The notes beneath the pieces are model-generated. The model searched no databases, had not been told where the DNA came from, and saw only the letters and a list, made by a program, of their open reading frames with translations. Source: an uncultured Muribaculaceae bacterium (GTDB taxonomy: Bacteria > Bacteroidota > Bacteroidia > Bacteroidales > Muribaculaceae). From it: a stretch of DNA of 64,000 bases. The number at the start of each line of letters is the position of its first letter. Position 1 is the first letter of the stretch. The stretch is from positions 9,455 to 73,454 of the forward strand of contig CAJUHX010000006.1 of assembly GCA_910586455.1 (NCBI GenBank), in the 5' to 3' direction. The position numbers and the translations under genes were made by a program. Shown in pieces: positions 42,705 through 50,303 of the stretch.

Positions 42705-44370
42705 CAGCCGGGCCTTGCTGGCCGGCGTGACCTCGCTGGGCTTTCTGTTCGCTCTGTTTCTGACGGAGTGTGTTTGTTTTGCCGTAAATATACGGTCCGG
42801 CGGCTGGGTTCTGCCGGTGGCCTTTGTGCTGTCGGCGGGGCTGTGTCTGGCCGCAGGCGGCCTGCGTCGATGCAGCTATGTGGCGCTGGCAGTGTCGGCC
42901 GCCGTTGGGCTGGTATCGGCTGTACTGTGCATGCTGCTCTACGACACCGCCTTCGACAGCGTGGGCTACCACTACAATACAGTGGTGATGATTGAGCGCG
43001 GCTGGAACCCTTACAGAGAATACGCCTGGAACGACTCGCTGTGGTCTATGCACTATGCCAAGGGGCTGGAGGTGATGCAGGCCGCAGTTCTGTCGTTTAC
43101 CGGAAATCTGCAGACAGTACGCTGCGTGAATCTGATTTTTATATTTTCGGCCGCCTTTATCGGCTGGCATGCGCTTTCACTGGCAGTGCCGTCGGTCGGT
43201 CGTAAATGGCGTATGGCGGTATTGTCGGTGGCGGTATGCAATCCGGTGGTGATTAGTCAGATGCTGTCGGCTATGAACGATTACGCCCTATGGGTGGAAA
43301 CCATGCTTCTGGCATCGTGTTTCGTGATGATGTGGAAGCGTCCGGCCGAGTGGCTGCCTTATCTGCTTGTTTTCTTTACAGTGGCAATAGGCATCAATAC
43401 CAAATTCACACACTTCTTCTACATAGGCCTGGAGTGCCTGTTCTTTGCGCTGTGGTGCGCCGTGTATCGCCGGTGGACGATACTTCGGCGCGGCTGTGTG
43501 GCCGTGGGTGCGGCTATTTTAGCCGGAGTGCTGCTGGGCTATAATCCATATGTAATCAATACCTTGGACTACGGCAGTCCGGTTTATCCGCTGGGCGGTT
43601 CGGCACATACAGTCGACATTATGAGCGGAAATACCCCCGACATATATCTTGGCGACAACCGCTTTGTGAATTTCGCCAAATCGCTGCTGTCGGTTGCCGA
43701 CTCGCCGTGGGCGCTCCTGAACGGCAATATCACCTCCGGAGGTATTCTGCGCAGCTATTCGCAGGATATGGCGGTGAACGGCTTCGGTGTATTCATGCCG
43801 CTGATGATGCTGCTTGGTGTGGCTCTGATGTGGATGGTACGGGCAAAGACACGCTGGTGGGTTCTGTACCTGTTTGTTCTTGGCATGGCATTGTGTTTCG
43901 AACAGTCGTGGTGGGCACGCTATATACCGTTTCTGTGGATGCTTGTGGTTCTGCCTCTGATACTCGCGCTTGATTCAGAACGTTTTTACCATAGTCCCGT
44001 ACATTGCGCCGCAGTGGTGCTTACGGCTTTGGCTCTTGTCAACGGGGTGCTGTCGCTGGGTGCCGCGCTAAGCTCGCGGCTGTCTTACACGGCGTATATC
44101 AACTATGTGTTCGACAGCCATGCTGTAATCCGGGTGACACCGCTCACCTACGGCCTGCGTCAGCAGTTCGACGAACGCGGAGTACGCTACAACGAATGTC
44201 TGAACGCCGACTCGCTGGATTATAGTTCGGGCGAATACTTTCTGATTTTCGGTACCAACAGTAGTATGGAACACATAATGCAGTTGCCGGCAGCGGAATT
44301 CTCACGGCTATACCCGGACACTCATGAAGCTCTGCCTTTCTACGTACGAGTTGACGACCGCCGCCTGTAG
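42685..44370 (+). CDS. polytopic membrane protein, probable GT-C glycosyltransferase
   Basis: The start at 42685 (MKLQHTDSRALLAGVTSLGF) is preferred to an upstream in-frame ATG buried in the HAD gene. The 561-residue protein has about 10-12 helices and a first extracytoplasmic loop with acidic and aromatic residues (DTAFDSVGYHYNTVVMIERG, then WNPYREY) near residue 90, the layout of GT-C enzymes that use lipid-phosphate sugars. A C-terminal soluble part of about 110 residues follows. There is no firm family match from sequence alone. Its 3' end lies 7 bp before the palindrome at 44378. Confidence 0.7.
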   Translation: MKLQHTDSRALLAGVTSLGFLFALFLTECVCFAVNIRSGGWVLPVAFVLSAGLCLAAGGLRRCSYVALAVSAAVGLVSAVLCMLLYDTAFDSVGYHYNTVVMIERGWNPYREYAWNDSLWSMHYAKGLEVMQAAVLSFTGNLQTVRCVNLIFIFSAAFIGWHALSLAVPSVGRKWRMAVLSVAVCNPVVISQMLSAMNDYALWVETMLLASCFVMMWKRPAEWLPYLLVFFTVAIGINTKFTHFFYIGLECLFFALWCAVYRRWTILRRGCVAVGAAILAGVLLGYNPYVINTLDYGSPVYPLGGSAHTVDIMSGNTPDIYLGDNRFVNFAKSLLSVADSPWALLNGNITSGGILRSYSQDMAVNGFGVFMPLMMLLGVALMWMVRAKTRWWVLYLFVLGMALCFEQSWWARYIPFLWMLVVLPLILALDSERFYHSPVHCAAVVLTALALVNGVLSLGAALSSRLSYTAYINYVFDSHAVIRVTPLTYGLRQQFDERGVRYNECLNADSLDYSSGEYFLIFGTNSSMEHIMQLPAAEFSRLYPDTHEALPFYVRVDDRRL

Positions 44371-44377
44371 TTATTTA

Positions 44378-44423
44378 GAGTTTGTTTAAAAACTAATGTT
44401 AACATTGATTTTTTAACAAGCTC
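44378..44423. repeat. 46-bp near-perfect palindrome bridging convergent gene ends
   Basis: GAGTTTGTTTAAAAACTAAT continues to the centre GTT/AAC (44399-44404) and is mirrored to 44423 with four mismatched pairs. The left half matches the left arm at 9110-9135 at 24 of 26 positions. It contains the stop codon of the response regulator gene and sits just past the GT-C gene, so it may terminate both. Confidence 0.75.
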
Positions 44424-45087
44424 TTACTACAAGCATATAGCCGAAGCCTCGGTGGTTGAGGATTTCCACAGCCGTGTCGTGACGCAGAGCGCGGCGCAGT
44501 TTGTGTATGTAGCCGTGGAGCGAATTGCGGTTGCTGGGGTCGTCGCGCTGCCATACGGCTATCATCAGTTCGGTGGCGTCGACGGTCTTGCCGATATTGC
44601 ATACGAGAATCTCGAGAATTTTAGCCTCAAAATGCGACAACCTGCGCTCACTGTTGCCAATTGACAGTGTCTGTGTGGCGGGGTTGAACGTGTATCGGCC
44701 CAGACTCATGCAGCGATCCGGAGTGTTGTGGCGTAGCAAAGCCTTGATGCGCACTATCAGTTCGCGTAGCTCAAAAGGCTTGCGCAGGTAGTCGTTGGCT
44801 CCGATTTCAAACCCCTCCTCCACATCGTCGATTGAGCTTTTGGCGGTGAGAAACAGCAGCGGTACAGCAGGAGCCATACGCCTTATCTGCCGTGCCATGG
44901 AAAAGCCGTCGAGGCGCGGCATCATCACATCGGCTATGACAATATCCGCACCTTCAGAGCGGAATTTCTCAAGACCTTCGATGCCGTCGGCTGCAGTGAC
45001 GACTTCGAAACCCTGACTTCGCAGTGTGTCGGCTACAATAAGCACAAGGTCGTGCTCGTCCTCTACTAACAAAATCCTATTTCTCAT
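44413..45087 (-). CDS. OmpR-family response regulator (RprY-like)
   Basis: This is a 224-residue protein with a receiver domain whose key residues are all present: the acidic pocket Glu9/Asp10, phospho-acceptor Asp53 (IADVMMPRLDG), Thr81 and Lys103 (KPF). The C-terminal winged helix (about 128-222) contains LSHFEAKILEILVCNIG and NSLHGYIHKLRRAL. It overlaps the kinase gene by 11 bp. Likely targets are the paired repeats at 46549-46586. The last codons lie in a repeated palindrome. Confidence 0.93.
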   Translation of the reverse strand: MRNRILLVEDEHDLVLIVADTLRSQGFEVVTAADGIEGLEKFRSEGADIVIADVMMPRLDGFSMARQIRRMAPAVPLLFLTAKSSIDDVEEGFEIGANDYLRKPFELRELIVRIKALLRHNTPDRCMSLGRYTFNPATQTLSIGNSERRLSHFEAKILEILVCNIGKTVDATELMIAVWQRDDPSNRNSLHGYIHKLRRALRHDTAVEILNHRGFGYMLVVRAC

Positions 45088-46513
45088 CGTTGGTGAATCT
45101 GACGGTGAATACCGAGCCTTCGCCCTCGCGGCTTCGAACGCCTATGCTCCAGCCCATTTTGTCGAGAATACTCTTTACATAGTAAAGTCCTATGCCATAG
45201 CCGCGGACGTCGTGCCGGTTGCCGTGAGGCACACGATAGAACTTGTTGAACAGGTAAGGCAAAGCCTTCGGCGGGATACCTATACCGTTGTCTGCTACCG
45301 ATATACCGCAGGCATCGGCTGATATGGATATGGACACTTTCTCGCCTGAGTATTTAATGGCATTGTCGATAAGGTTGTTCAGTATATTTGCCAGATGGGT
45401 TTTGTCGGCTTCCACCGCTATACCCTCCTGTACGGTCACCATGATATCAATGTCTTTGTCGATTCTCATGCGTTGTGCCGCGGCTATGTCGTCGATAAAA
45501 GGTTTTAGGAGTACTGTTTCGTTTTTCAGCCTCATGGCCTTTCGCCGCTCCATGCCAATGGCCAGAATGTTCTCCACCAGCTCGCCGAGTCGTTTGAGCT
45601 GTTTGTTGGCTATCACCAGATATTCGGTGCGCTTGGCGGCATTGTTCTCGGCATCGTAATTCAGCAAGGCATCATTTGCCGAATAGGCAATGGCTATGGG
45701 TGTTTTCAGTTCGTGAGTCATGTTGCTTACAAAGTCATCTTTCATTTCCTCAATTGTGCGCAGTCGCGAAACCGTGCGGAACAAATACACAAAGGCCATG
45801 GCAAAAGCAAGCATCAGCAGGAATACAGTGGCTGTCACACCGGCCATTTCAGAAAAAATATGTTGCGTAAGAGGCGACATATATGCGCGGTAATGCAAGT
45901 CGGTATCCGGATTGAAACAGAGCGTGAATACGTCGTAGCCCGATGGTGACTTCGGCACATGTGGATTGCAGTGCAGTACTTTGCCGGTTGAATCCACAAT
46001 TTCCACGGCCAGAAAATCAGGTGTTATATGCCTGTCGGCCAGACGCTCCATCAGAATACTGTCCATGAGCATAAGGTTGAATTCGACAAACGGATCCATG
46101 GCCTGGTGCATCTGCCGGCTCATTTCGTTGACCATCTGGTTTGAGTAAGAGCGGTCGCGTCGCAGAGCTTTCTTGTTCACTTCGCTGCTGCCGTCGGTTT
46201 GTGTCGTTGTGGTCACGAAATTATTATCGGGGTCCACCACTCCCGACACCTGGCCACTTTGCTCTGTCCGGGAATCTTCTCCGGATTCCTCTGCCGTCTG
46301 TCGGTCCGTGGTAGACGCCCTCCTGTTGGCCCGTTCGGCCCGTTCCCACATGTCGTCGATATCGGCGTCGGCCATGGCCGTCATAACCTCGCGCTCCACG
46401 TTGCTGTGTATCGAACTGTACAGATTTACAAGATAATACACGTTGCAGCCGAATATAACTGCAATAACTATTATAAAGGCTGTGGATATAGTCTTGAAGT
46501 GTTTCATATCCAC
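45077..46513 (-). CDS. membrane sensor histidine kinase (RprX-like)
   Basis: This is a 478-residue kinase with two membrane helices (about 9-31 and 222-245) around a 190-residue periplasmic sensor. The sensor has a polar, low-complexity stretch near residues 60-125 rich in Ser, Thr, Glu and Gln. The cytoplasmic part has the H box MTHELKTPIAIAYSANDALL near 268, N box NLIDNAIKYSG near 388, G1 DNGIGIPPKALPY and G2 GYGIGLYYVKSIL. No HAMP domain is obvious. It is cotranscribed with the response regulator and divergent from an outer-membrane receptor gene. Confidence 0.93.
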   Translation of the reverse strand: MDMKHFKTISTAFIIVIAVIFGCNVYYLVNLYSSIHSNVEREVMTAMADADIDDMWERAERANRRASTTDRQTAEESGEDSRTEQSGQVSGVVDPDNNFVTTTTQTDGSSEVNKKALRRDRSYSNQMVNEMSRQMHQAMDPFVEFNLMLMDSILMERLADRHITPDFLAVEIVDSTGKVLHCNPHVPKSPSGYDVFTLCFNPDTDLHYRAYMSPLTQHIFSEMAGVTATVFLLMLAFAMAFVYLFRTVSRLRTIEEMKDDFVSNMTHELKTPIAIAYSANDALLNYDAENNAAKRTEYLVIANKQLKRLGELVENILAIGMERRKAMRLKNETVLLKPFIDDIAAAQRMRIDKDIDIMVTVQEGIAVEADKTHLANILNNLIDNAIKYSGEKVSISISADACGISVADNGIGIPPKALPYLFNKFYRVPHGNRHDVRGYGIGLYYVKSILDKMGWSIGVRSREGEGSVFTVRFTNDEK

Positions 46514-46548
46514 AAAATTACTAATAATTCTTCATCTTCCGTAATCAT

Positions 46549-46586
46549 TTAAGACTAAATAAGGTTGTCCTTAAGACTAAATAAGG
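46549..46586. promoter_or_regulatory. two 16-bp direct repeats, 22-bp period (candidate operator)
   Basis: TTAAGACTAAATAAGG occurs identically at 46549-46564 and 46571-46586. The second copy ends 8 bp before the -33 element of the receptor gene and the first begins 36 bp from the kinase start. Two same-face repeats two helical turns apart are what OmpR-type dimers bind. Confidence 0.75.
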
Positions 46587-46594
46587 CCCGAAGT

Positions 46595-46625
46595 TTTGGT
46601 GTAGCTGTACTGTGCGATAATTTTG
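46595..46625 (+). promoter_or_regulatory. consensus promoter of the outer-membrane receptor gene
   Basis: TTTG (46595-46598) and TAATTTTG (46618-46625) are separated by 19 bp, a full match to the Bacteroides consensus, 18 bp before the ATG. Confidence 0.8.
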
Positions 46626-46643
46626 TAATCAAAAAGTGTTAAT

Positions 46644-48680
46644 ATGAAAAAAGTAGTTTTGTTATTTGCAGTCGCAGCAGGTATAAGCGCGGCGGGGCAG
46701 TCGCAGGAGGCCGATTCGCTGTCGGTCACACGGCTTGGCGAGGTAGTGGTACAGGGAGAGAAACCGCAGGTACGTGGCGAAGGAGGCATAATGGTAGTTG
46801 ATTTGCCCGCGATTGTCAGCGACAAGCCGGTTACGAACGTACTTGAGGCTCTGGGCTATCTGCCCGGTGTGATGAATAATAACGGTATGATATGGCTCAC
46901 CGGGGCATCGAATGTAACAATAATACTCAACGGCGAACTTACAAACATGCCGCTGCAGAATCTGTACCAGCTGCTTTATACCACACCGGTCGACCGGCTC
47001 AAGACTGTAGAGATAATGTATTCGGCACCGGCAAGATACCATGTAGACGGCGCTGTAATCAATGTGGTGCTTAAAACTCCCTCGCCGCTCGACGGCCTTC
47101 AGGGGCAGGTGAGGGGCGGCTACAACCAGGCGCATTATGCTTCATTCGGCGGTGCGCTGTCGGCTACCTACGCTGTGACCGACTGGACGTTTGACCTCAA
47201 CTACGGTCTGTCGCGCACCAGATCGTGGTCGCGCGAGGAAGCATACTCGAATCATCTGTATGACGGCAGTCGGACCATGATTGTCGACGACATGCGGCGT
47301 ATAGGTCGGAATCTGACCAATACAATTTATGCCGCCGCAGGATGGAAAAGCCTCAGGCTTACTTACAACGGGCAGATTACATCGGCTTCGCGCACCAAAA
47401 GTGTGTCGAGCGGCACTCTCGGCAATTATACCAATGATTATGATTATGTAACGCCTGTGAATTATCACAATATAGCGCTGCGCTACAAGTCCCCCCGGGG
47501 CACGACTGTCGGTGGTGATTACACCATATATTCCGAGCAGCGTACACAAAATCTTGCTAAGGAAGGCGCTTTGATACTTCAGTCGCGAAACCGCCAGAAA
47601 ATAGGCCGTGGCCATCTTTATATCGACCAGCAGCATCAGGCAGGTAAATGGCAGCTGAGTTATGGAGCCGAGTACCAACATTCGGTCGACCGTAGTGCGC
47701 ATAATTACATCACAGGCGATCGGCCGGATTTCGACAATAAACTTCGGGAGGATGTTGCGAGTGTGTATGCAGGTGTGGAGCGCTCGTTCGACATGGGTCT
47801 GTCGTTCAACTTTTCGGCCAAGGGCGAGTATTTCCACAACAGCTACCAGCACAACTGGAATTTCATGCCACAGCTTGGCGCTACCTACTACAGAACCCCC
47901 AAGAGTATTTTTCAGCTGAACCTGAGCACACTGCGCAAATATCCGTCGTACTGGGAACTGCATGGTGGCACAGGCTATATCAACGATTATTCGGTGGTTC
48001 AGGGCAATCCGTTGCTTCAGTCCTATATCGATTATTCGGCGCAGCTCAGTTATATTTTCAGCCAGAAATATGTGGCCACTCTGTACCTGCAGTATGGCGA
48101 CCGAGCCTTCGTGCAGCTGCCTTATCAGTCGCCCAACGCACTGCGGCTGGTGTACCAGACAATAAACATGAACTATAAGCGTACTATGGGCCTGAACCTT
48201 TACGCACCGTTCGATGTCGGAAATATCTGGAATGCCACAGTAACGGCCAATGTGTTCAGTCAGCGCGAGAAAGCCGACCATTTCCATGACATAAGTTTCG
48301 ACAACCGCAAACTGGTTTTTTATGGCTCGCTCAGTAATTCTGTTGCTTTCAGCCGCAACAGTCCGCTGTCGGTGAGCGTGGATTTCAGTTATATTTCGCC
48401 TTCGTTGCAGGGTATTGCCGGTCTGTCGGGTATATGGAAAATGGATGCCGGCATTAAATGGCGCTTCGGCAGCAGCAGGTGCTGCGAACTGGATCTCAAG
48501 GCAGACGATATTTTCAACAGCTGGTCGCCTACGATGACAATCAGCCATGCCGGGCAGGACTATAGAATGAAAGTGTACGACATGACCCGCAATCTCAAAC
48601 TAACATTTATCTGGCGCTTCAACGGCTTCAAACCCCGCGACACAACTGTCGATACCTCGCGCTTCGGCACCGGCAAATAG
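46644..48680 (+). CDS. TonB-plug outer-membrane beta-barrel protein
   Basis: This is a 678-residue protein with a signal peptide ending near AAGQSQ. A TonB-plug domain covers about 25-145 (VVVQGEKPQVRGEGGIMVVD; SVVIILNGE-type strand NVTIILNGELTNM; IEIMYSAPARYHVDG-like end). The rest is a barrel of the outer-membrane protein beta-barrel family, with aromatic-rich strands and a final strand NLKLTFIWRFNGF. It lacks the N-terminal carboxypeptidase-like domain of SusC proteins and has no SusD partner. The substrate is unknown. Its promoter carries the repeated operator, so it is a likely target of the adjacent two-component system. Confidence 0.87.
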   Translation: MKKVVLLFAVAAGISAAGQSQEADSLSVTRLGEVVVQGEKPQVRGEGGIMVVDLPAIVSDKPVTNVLEALGYLPGVMNNNGMIWLTGASNVTIILNGELTNMPLQNLYQLLYTTPVDRLKTVEIMYSAPARYHVDGAVINVVLKTPSPLDGLQGQVRGGYNQAHYASFGGALSATYAVTDWTFDLNYGLSRTRSWSREEAYSNHLYDGSRTMIVDDMRRIGRNLTNTIYAAAGWKSLRLTYNGQITSASRTKSVSSGTLGNYTNDYDYVTPVNYHNIALRYKSPRGTTVGGDYTIYSEQRTQNLAKEGALILQSRNRQKIGRGHLYIDQQHQAGKWQLSYGAEYQHSVDRSAHNYITGDRPDFDNKLREDVASVYAGVERSFDMGLSFNFSAKGEYFHNSYQHNWNFMPQLGATYYRTPKSIFQLNLSTLRKYPSYWELHGGTGYINDYSVVQGNPLLQSYIDYSAQLSYIFSQKYVATLYLQYGDRAFVQLPYQSPNALRLVYQTINMNYKRTMGLNLYAPFDVGNIWNATVTANVFSQREKADHFHDISFDNRKLVFYGSLSNSVAFSRNSPLSVSVDFSYISPSLQGIAGLSGIWKMDAGIKWRFGSSRCCELDLKADDIFNSWSPTMTISHAGQDYRMKVYDMTRNLKLTFIWRFNGFKPRDTTVDTSRFGTGK

Positions 48681-48699
48681 AAGTGGCGGCATCCTTGTC

Positions 48700-48757
48700 G
48701 TCATACTTTGATTTCCAACGGCTCAACGTAGAGCTGGGCGTTCTGGAAGCGGGTTAC
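48700..48757. repeat. att-like direct repeat, left copy (nfeD 3' end fragment)
   Basis: These 58 bp are identical to 50246-50303, which encode the last 18 codons and stop of nfeD. Upstream of both copies a shorter shared block (GTGGCGG, then diverged bases) extends the similarity. Here the fragment is detached from any nfeD gene. Flanking direct repeats of a gene's 3' end are typical of site-specific integration. Confidence 0.85.
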
Positions 48758-49147
48758 AACAGCCTGGCCGGTTACGAGGGAAGATATGTTCGCCGGAGCA
48801 TAATCAGAAATATTCAACCGAGAATTCCTTGCCAAACTTGGCATCAGACCCAAAGAACCGAGAAAAGGACTGTCTTCAGGTCGCTAAAACAATCGCCACC
48901 GGGTGAAGTTTTAACTTCACCCGGTGGCGTATATATTATTCAATCTATTCGCATTGAATTTATAAATGAAACCGGTATATCTTCCTCCTTATAGTAAATA
49001 CCCCTAAGAATATGACCGTTTTTTAATAAGGATTTTGCCTCAAATCAATTACCTTTTTCTTTTTGATAGATATCCGATAGCAGAGTTAGCGAAAATATTT
49101 GAGATAGAGAGATTATATCGTGGATTTTTAGTAACTTCGCATTAGAT
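48758..49147. other. island left part: gene remnant, hairpin, AT-rich leader
   Basis: This stretch has no intact gene. Plus-strand 48812-48889 reads as a short open piece after an in-frame stop (EFLAKLGIRPKEPRKGLSSG...), which could be the tail of a decayed gene; I do not recognise it. The strong hairpin at 48894-48929 follows. The 210 bp before the DUF3800 gene are AT-rich and end with TAACTTCG (about 49131-49138), a weak -7 element. Confidence 0.5.
48894..48929. terminator. 17-bp perfect stem with 2-base loop
   Basis: CGCCACCGGGTGAAGTT and its exact inverse are separated by TT. AT-rich sequence follows on the plus side (TATATATTATT) and ATTGTTTT on the minus side, so it could terminate in either direction. 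It may be the original terminator of the outer-membrane receptor gene 213 bp upstream. Confidence 0.75.
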
Positions 49148-49921
49148 ATGGCAATGGAAAAGACAACGAAGTCGAAATACTATCTCTTCATTGACGAGTG
49201 TGGCGACCATAACCTCGCAAATTACGATCCCGGATTCCCGGTATTTACTTTGTGCGGTATTCTTGTGTTCCGTCAGAACCTCAATGAATTGAATAAGGCT
49301 TTTGAGGAATTGAAGATGACGATATTCGGCACAAAAGATGTCGTTATCCATTCTGTTGATATCCGTAAATGGCGTGGTCCTTTTTCGGTTCTTGCTGATG
49401 AGGTATTAAGAGTCAAATTCTTTGAAGGAATCGAGAAAATACTGAGCCGAAATAATGCGTATGTCATTGTAAGTTGTACGATTCTTAAAGAGCAGCTTAG
49501 CAAATTCTGTGTCCGCGGTGAGGAAGATGACGTTTATGGTTTATCCCTGTCGTATCTGATTGAGAGAAGCATCTTCTGCGTTGATAATGAAAGTAAAGAG
49601 GACATCCTGCCAGAGATTTCCATCGTCGTGGAGCGACGAGGCAAAAAAGAAGATAGCAAACTTCTCAACTATTATAACGGTCTGCGCAATCGTGGCACAA
49701 AATGGGTGGCGCCAGACAGATTAAGAGCAAGAATCAGAGATTTCGGCTTCAATAACAAGAAGGACAACATCATCGGATTGCAGATAGCGGACTTAATAGC
49801 ATACCCTGTTACCATTCACCTGCTTCACCCCGAAAGAAATAATCCATCATACGAAGTGGTAAGGCACAATATTTTTCAAGACAATGGAGTGCTGTTGGGG
49901 CAGAAAGTAATACCACATTAA
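49148..49921 (+). CDS. DUF3800 domain-containing protein
   Basis: This is a 257-residue soluble protein. The DUF3800 hallmark is YYLFIDECGDHN near residue 12, an acidic strand like the first catalytic strand of RNase H-fold nucleases. A downstream acidic motif is IIGLQIADLIAYPVTIHLLH near 210. The start could be Met1 or Met3. Base composition is more AT-rich than the neighbours, consistent with transfer. It lies inside a segment flanked by direct repeats and is convergent with a predicted small RNA. DUF3800 genes have been reported next to several structured-RNA motifs; the protein's activity is not established. Confidence 0.85.
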   Translation: MAMEKTTKSKYYLFIDECGDHNLANYDPGFPVFTLCGILVFRQNLNELNKAFEELKMTIFGTKDVVIHSVDIRKWRGPFSVLADEVLRVKFFEGIEKILSRNNAYVIVSCTILKEQLSKFCVRGEEDDVYGLSLSYLIERSIFCVDNESKEDILPEISIVVERRGKKEDSKLLNYYNGLRNRGTKWVAPDRLRARIRDFGFNNKKDNIIGLQIADLIAYPVTIHLLHPERNNPSYEVVRHNIFQDNGVLLGQKVIPH

Positions 49922-49952
49922 ATAAAAAAGAGCGGCCTTGCGACTGCTCTTT
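49921..49952 (-). terminator. terminator of the predicted small RNA
   Basis: On the minus strand AAAGAGC (49946-49952) pairs with GCTCTTT (49927-49933) around 12 nt, followed by TTTATT, which gives an unbroken run of six T residues. It directly abuts the DUF3800 stop codon and may serve that gene too. Confidence 0.7.
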
Positions 49953-50030
49953 CCGACCGGGCAAAACCGATCCCTAAAATCGTTGCTTACGCACTCGAAG
50001 TATTTCTGTCAAGGGGAAACTACCCTTTGT
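49922..50030 (-). ncRNA. predicted small RNA convergent with DUF3800 gene
   Basis: A full consensus promoter (50036-50067, minus) points into about 108 nt that end in a hairpin and T tract (49921-49952). No ATG is present on the transcribed strand. The RNA would contain a 5' hairpin CAAAGGG/CCCCTTG (one mismatch), a hairpin GATCGG/CCGGTC around a U-rich loop, and the terminator stem. It is not a tRNA, tmRNA, SRP or RNase P RNA. The transcript is inferred from signals only. Confidence 0.6.
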
Positions 50031-50035
50031 GGATA

Positions 50036-50067
50036 CAAAGATAGTAAACATTTTTGGATTCCACAAA
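50036..50067 (-). promoter_or_regulatory. consensus promoter of the predicted small RNA
   Basis: TATCTTTG (50036-50043, minus) and TTTG (50064-50067) are separated by exactly 20 bp, the optimum for Bacteroides sigma-ABfr. No coding gene lies downstream in this direction before the terminator. Confidence 0.8.
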
Positions 50068-50114
50068 ATTTTAACACGCCATTCTGCCGAAAAGTTTTTA
50101 TTCACTGCAATTTA

Positions 50115-50159
50115 CCTCACCCGGCAACACATTGAGTTGTAGTTCAACCCTATGTGAGG
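50115..50159. other. second possible structured element in the island
   Basis: CCTCAC (50115-50120) pairs with GTGAGG (50154-50159), and the enclosed 33 bases contain smaller dyads (CAAC/GTTG; TTGA/TCAA). The rest of 50068-50245 shows no ORF and no further clear signal. Confidence 0.4.
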
Positions 50160-50245
50160 CTGATTGAATGCGGCACAAAGAAACATGAACATGTATCGGA
50201 TTTCGAGCATTGTGCTATGTAAGGATGTGGCGGACTTTTATGTCA

Positions 50246-50303
50246 GTCATACTTTGATTTCCAACGGCTCAACGTAGAGCTGGGCGTTCTGGAAGCGGGT
50301 TAC
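50246..50303. repeat. att-like direct repeat, right copy (within nfeD)
   Basis: These 58 bp are identical to 48700-48757. They form the end of the intact nfeD reading frame (QNAQLYVEPLEIKV then stop, minus strand). Confidence 0.85.

Noticed and set aside
47142..48548. 468-codon minus-strand frame
   Set aside because: It is a shadow of the outer-membrane barrel gene; His/Arg-rich with no domain signal.
49922..50030. Reading the DUF3800-adjacent RNA as the 3' UTR of the DUF3800 mRNA (plus strand)
   Set aside because: The full promoter and the T tract are both on the minus strand; only the 5' hairpin pairs slightly better on plus, so minus is preferred but plus is not excluded.
48700..50303. 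Insertion sequence or prophage
   Set aside because: No transposase, integrase or phage gene and no terminal inverted repeats; only the direct repeats support mobility.
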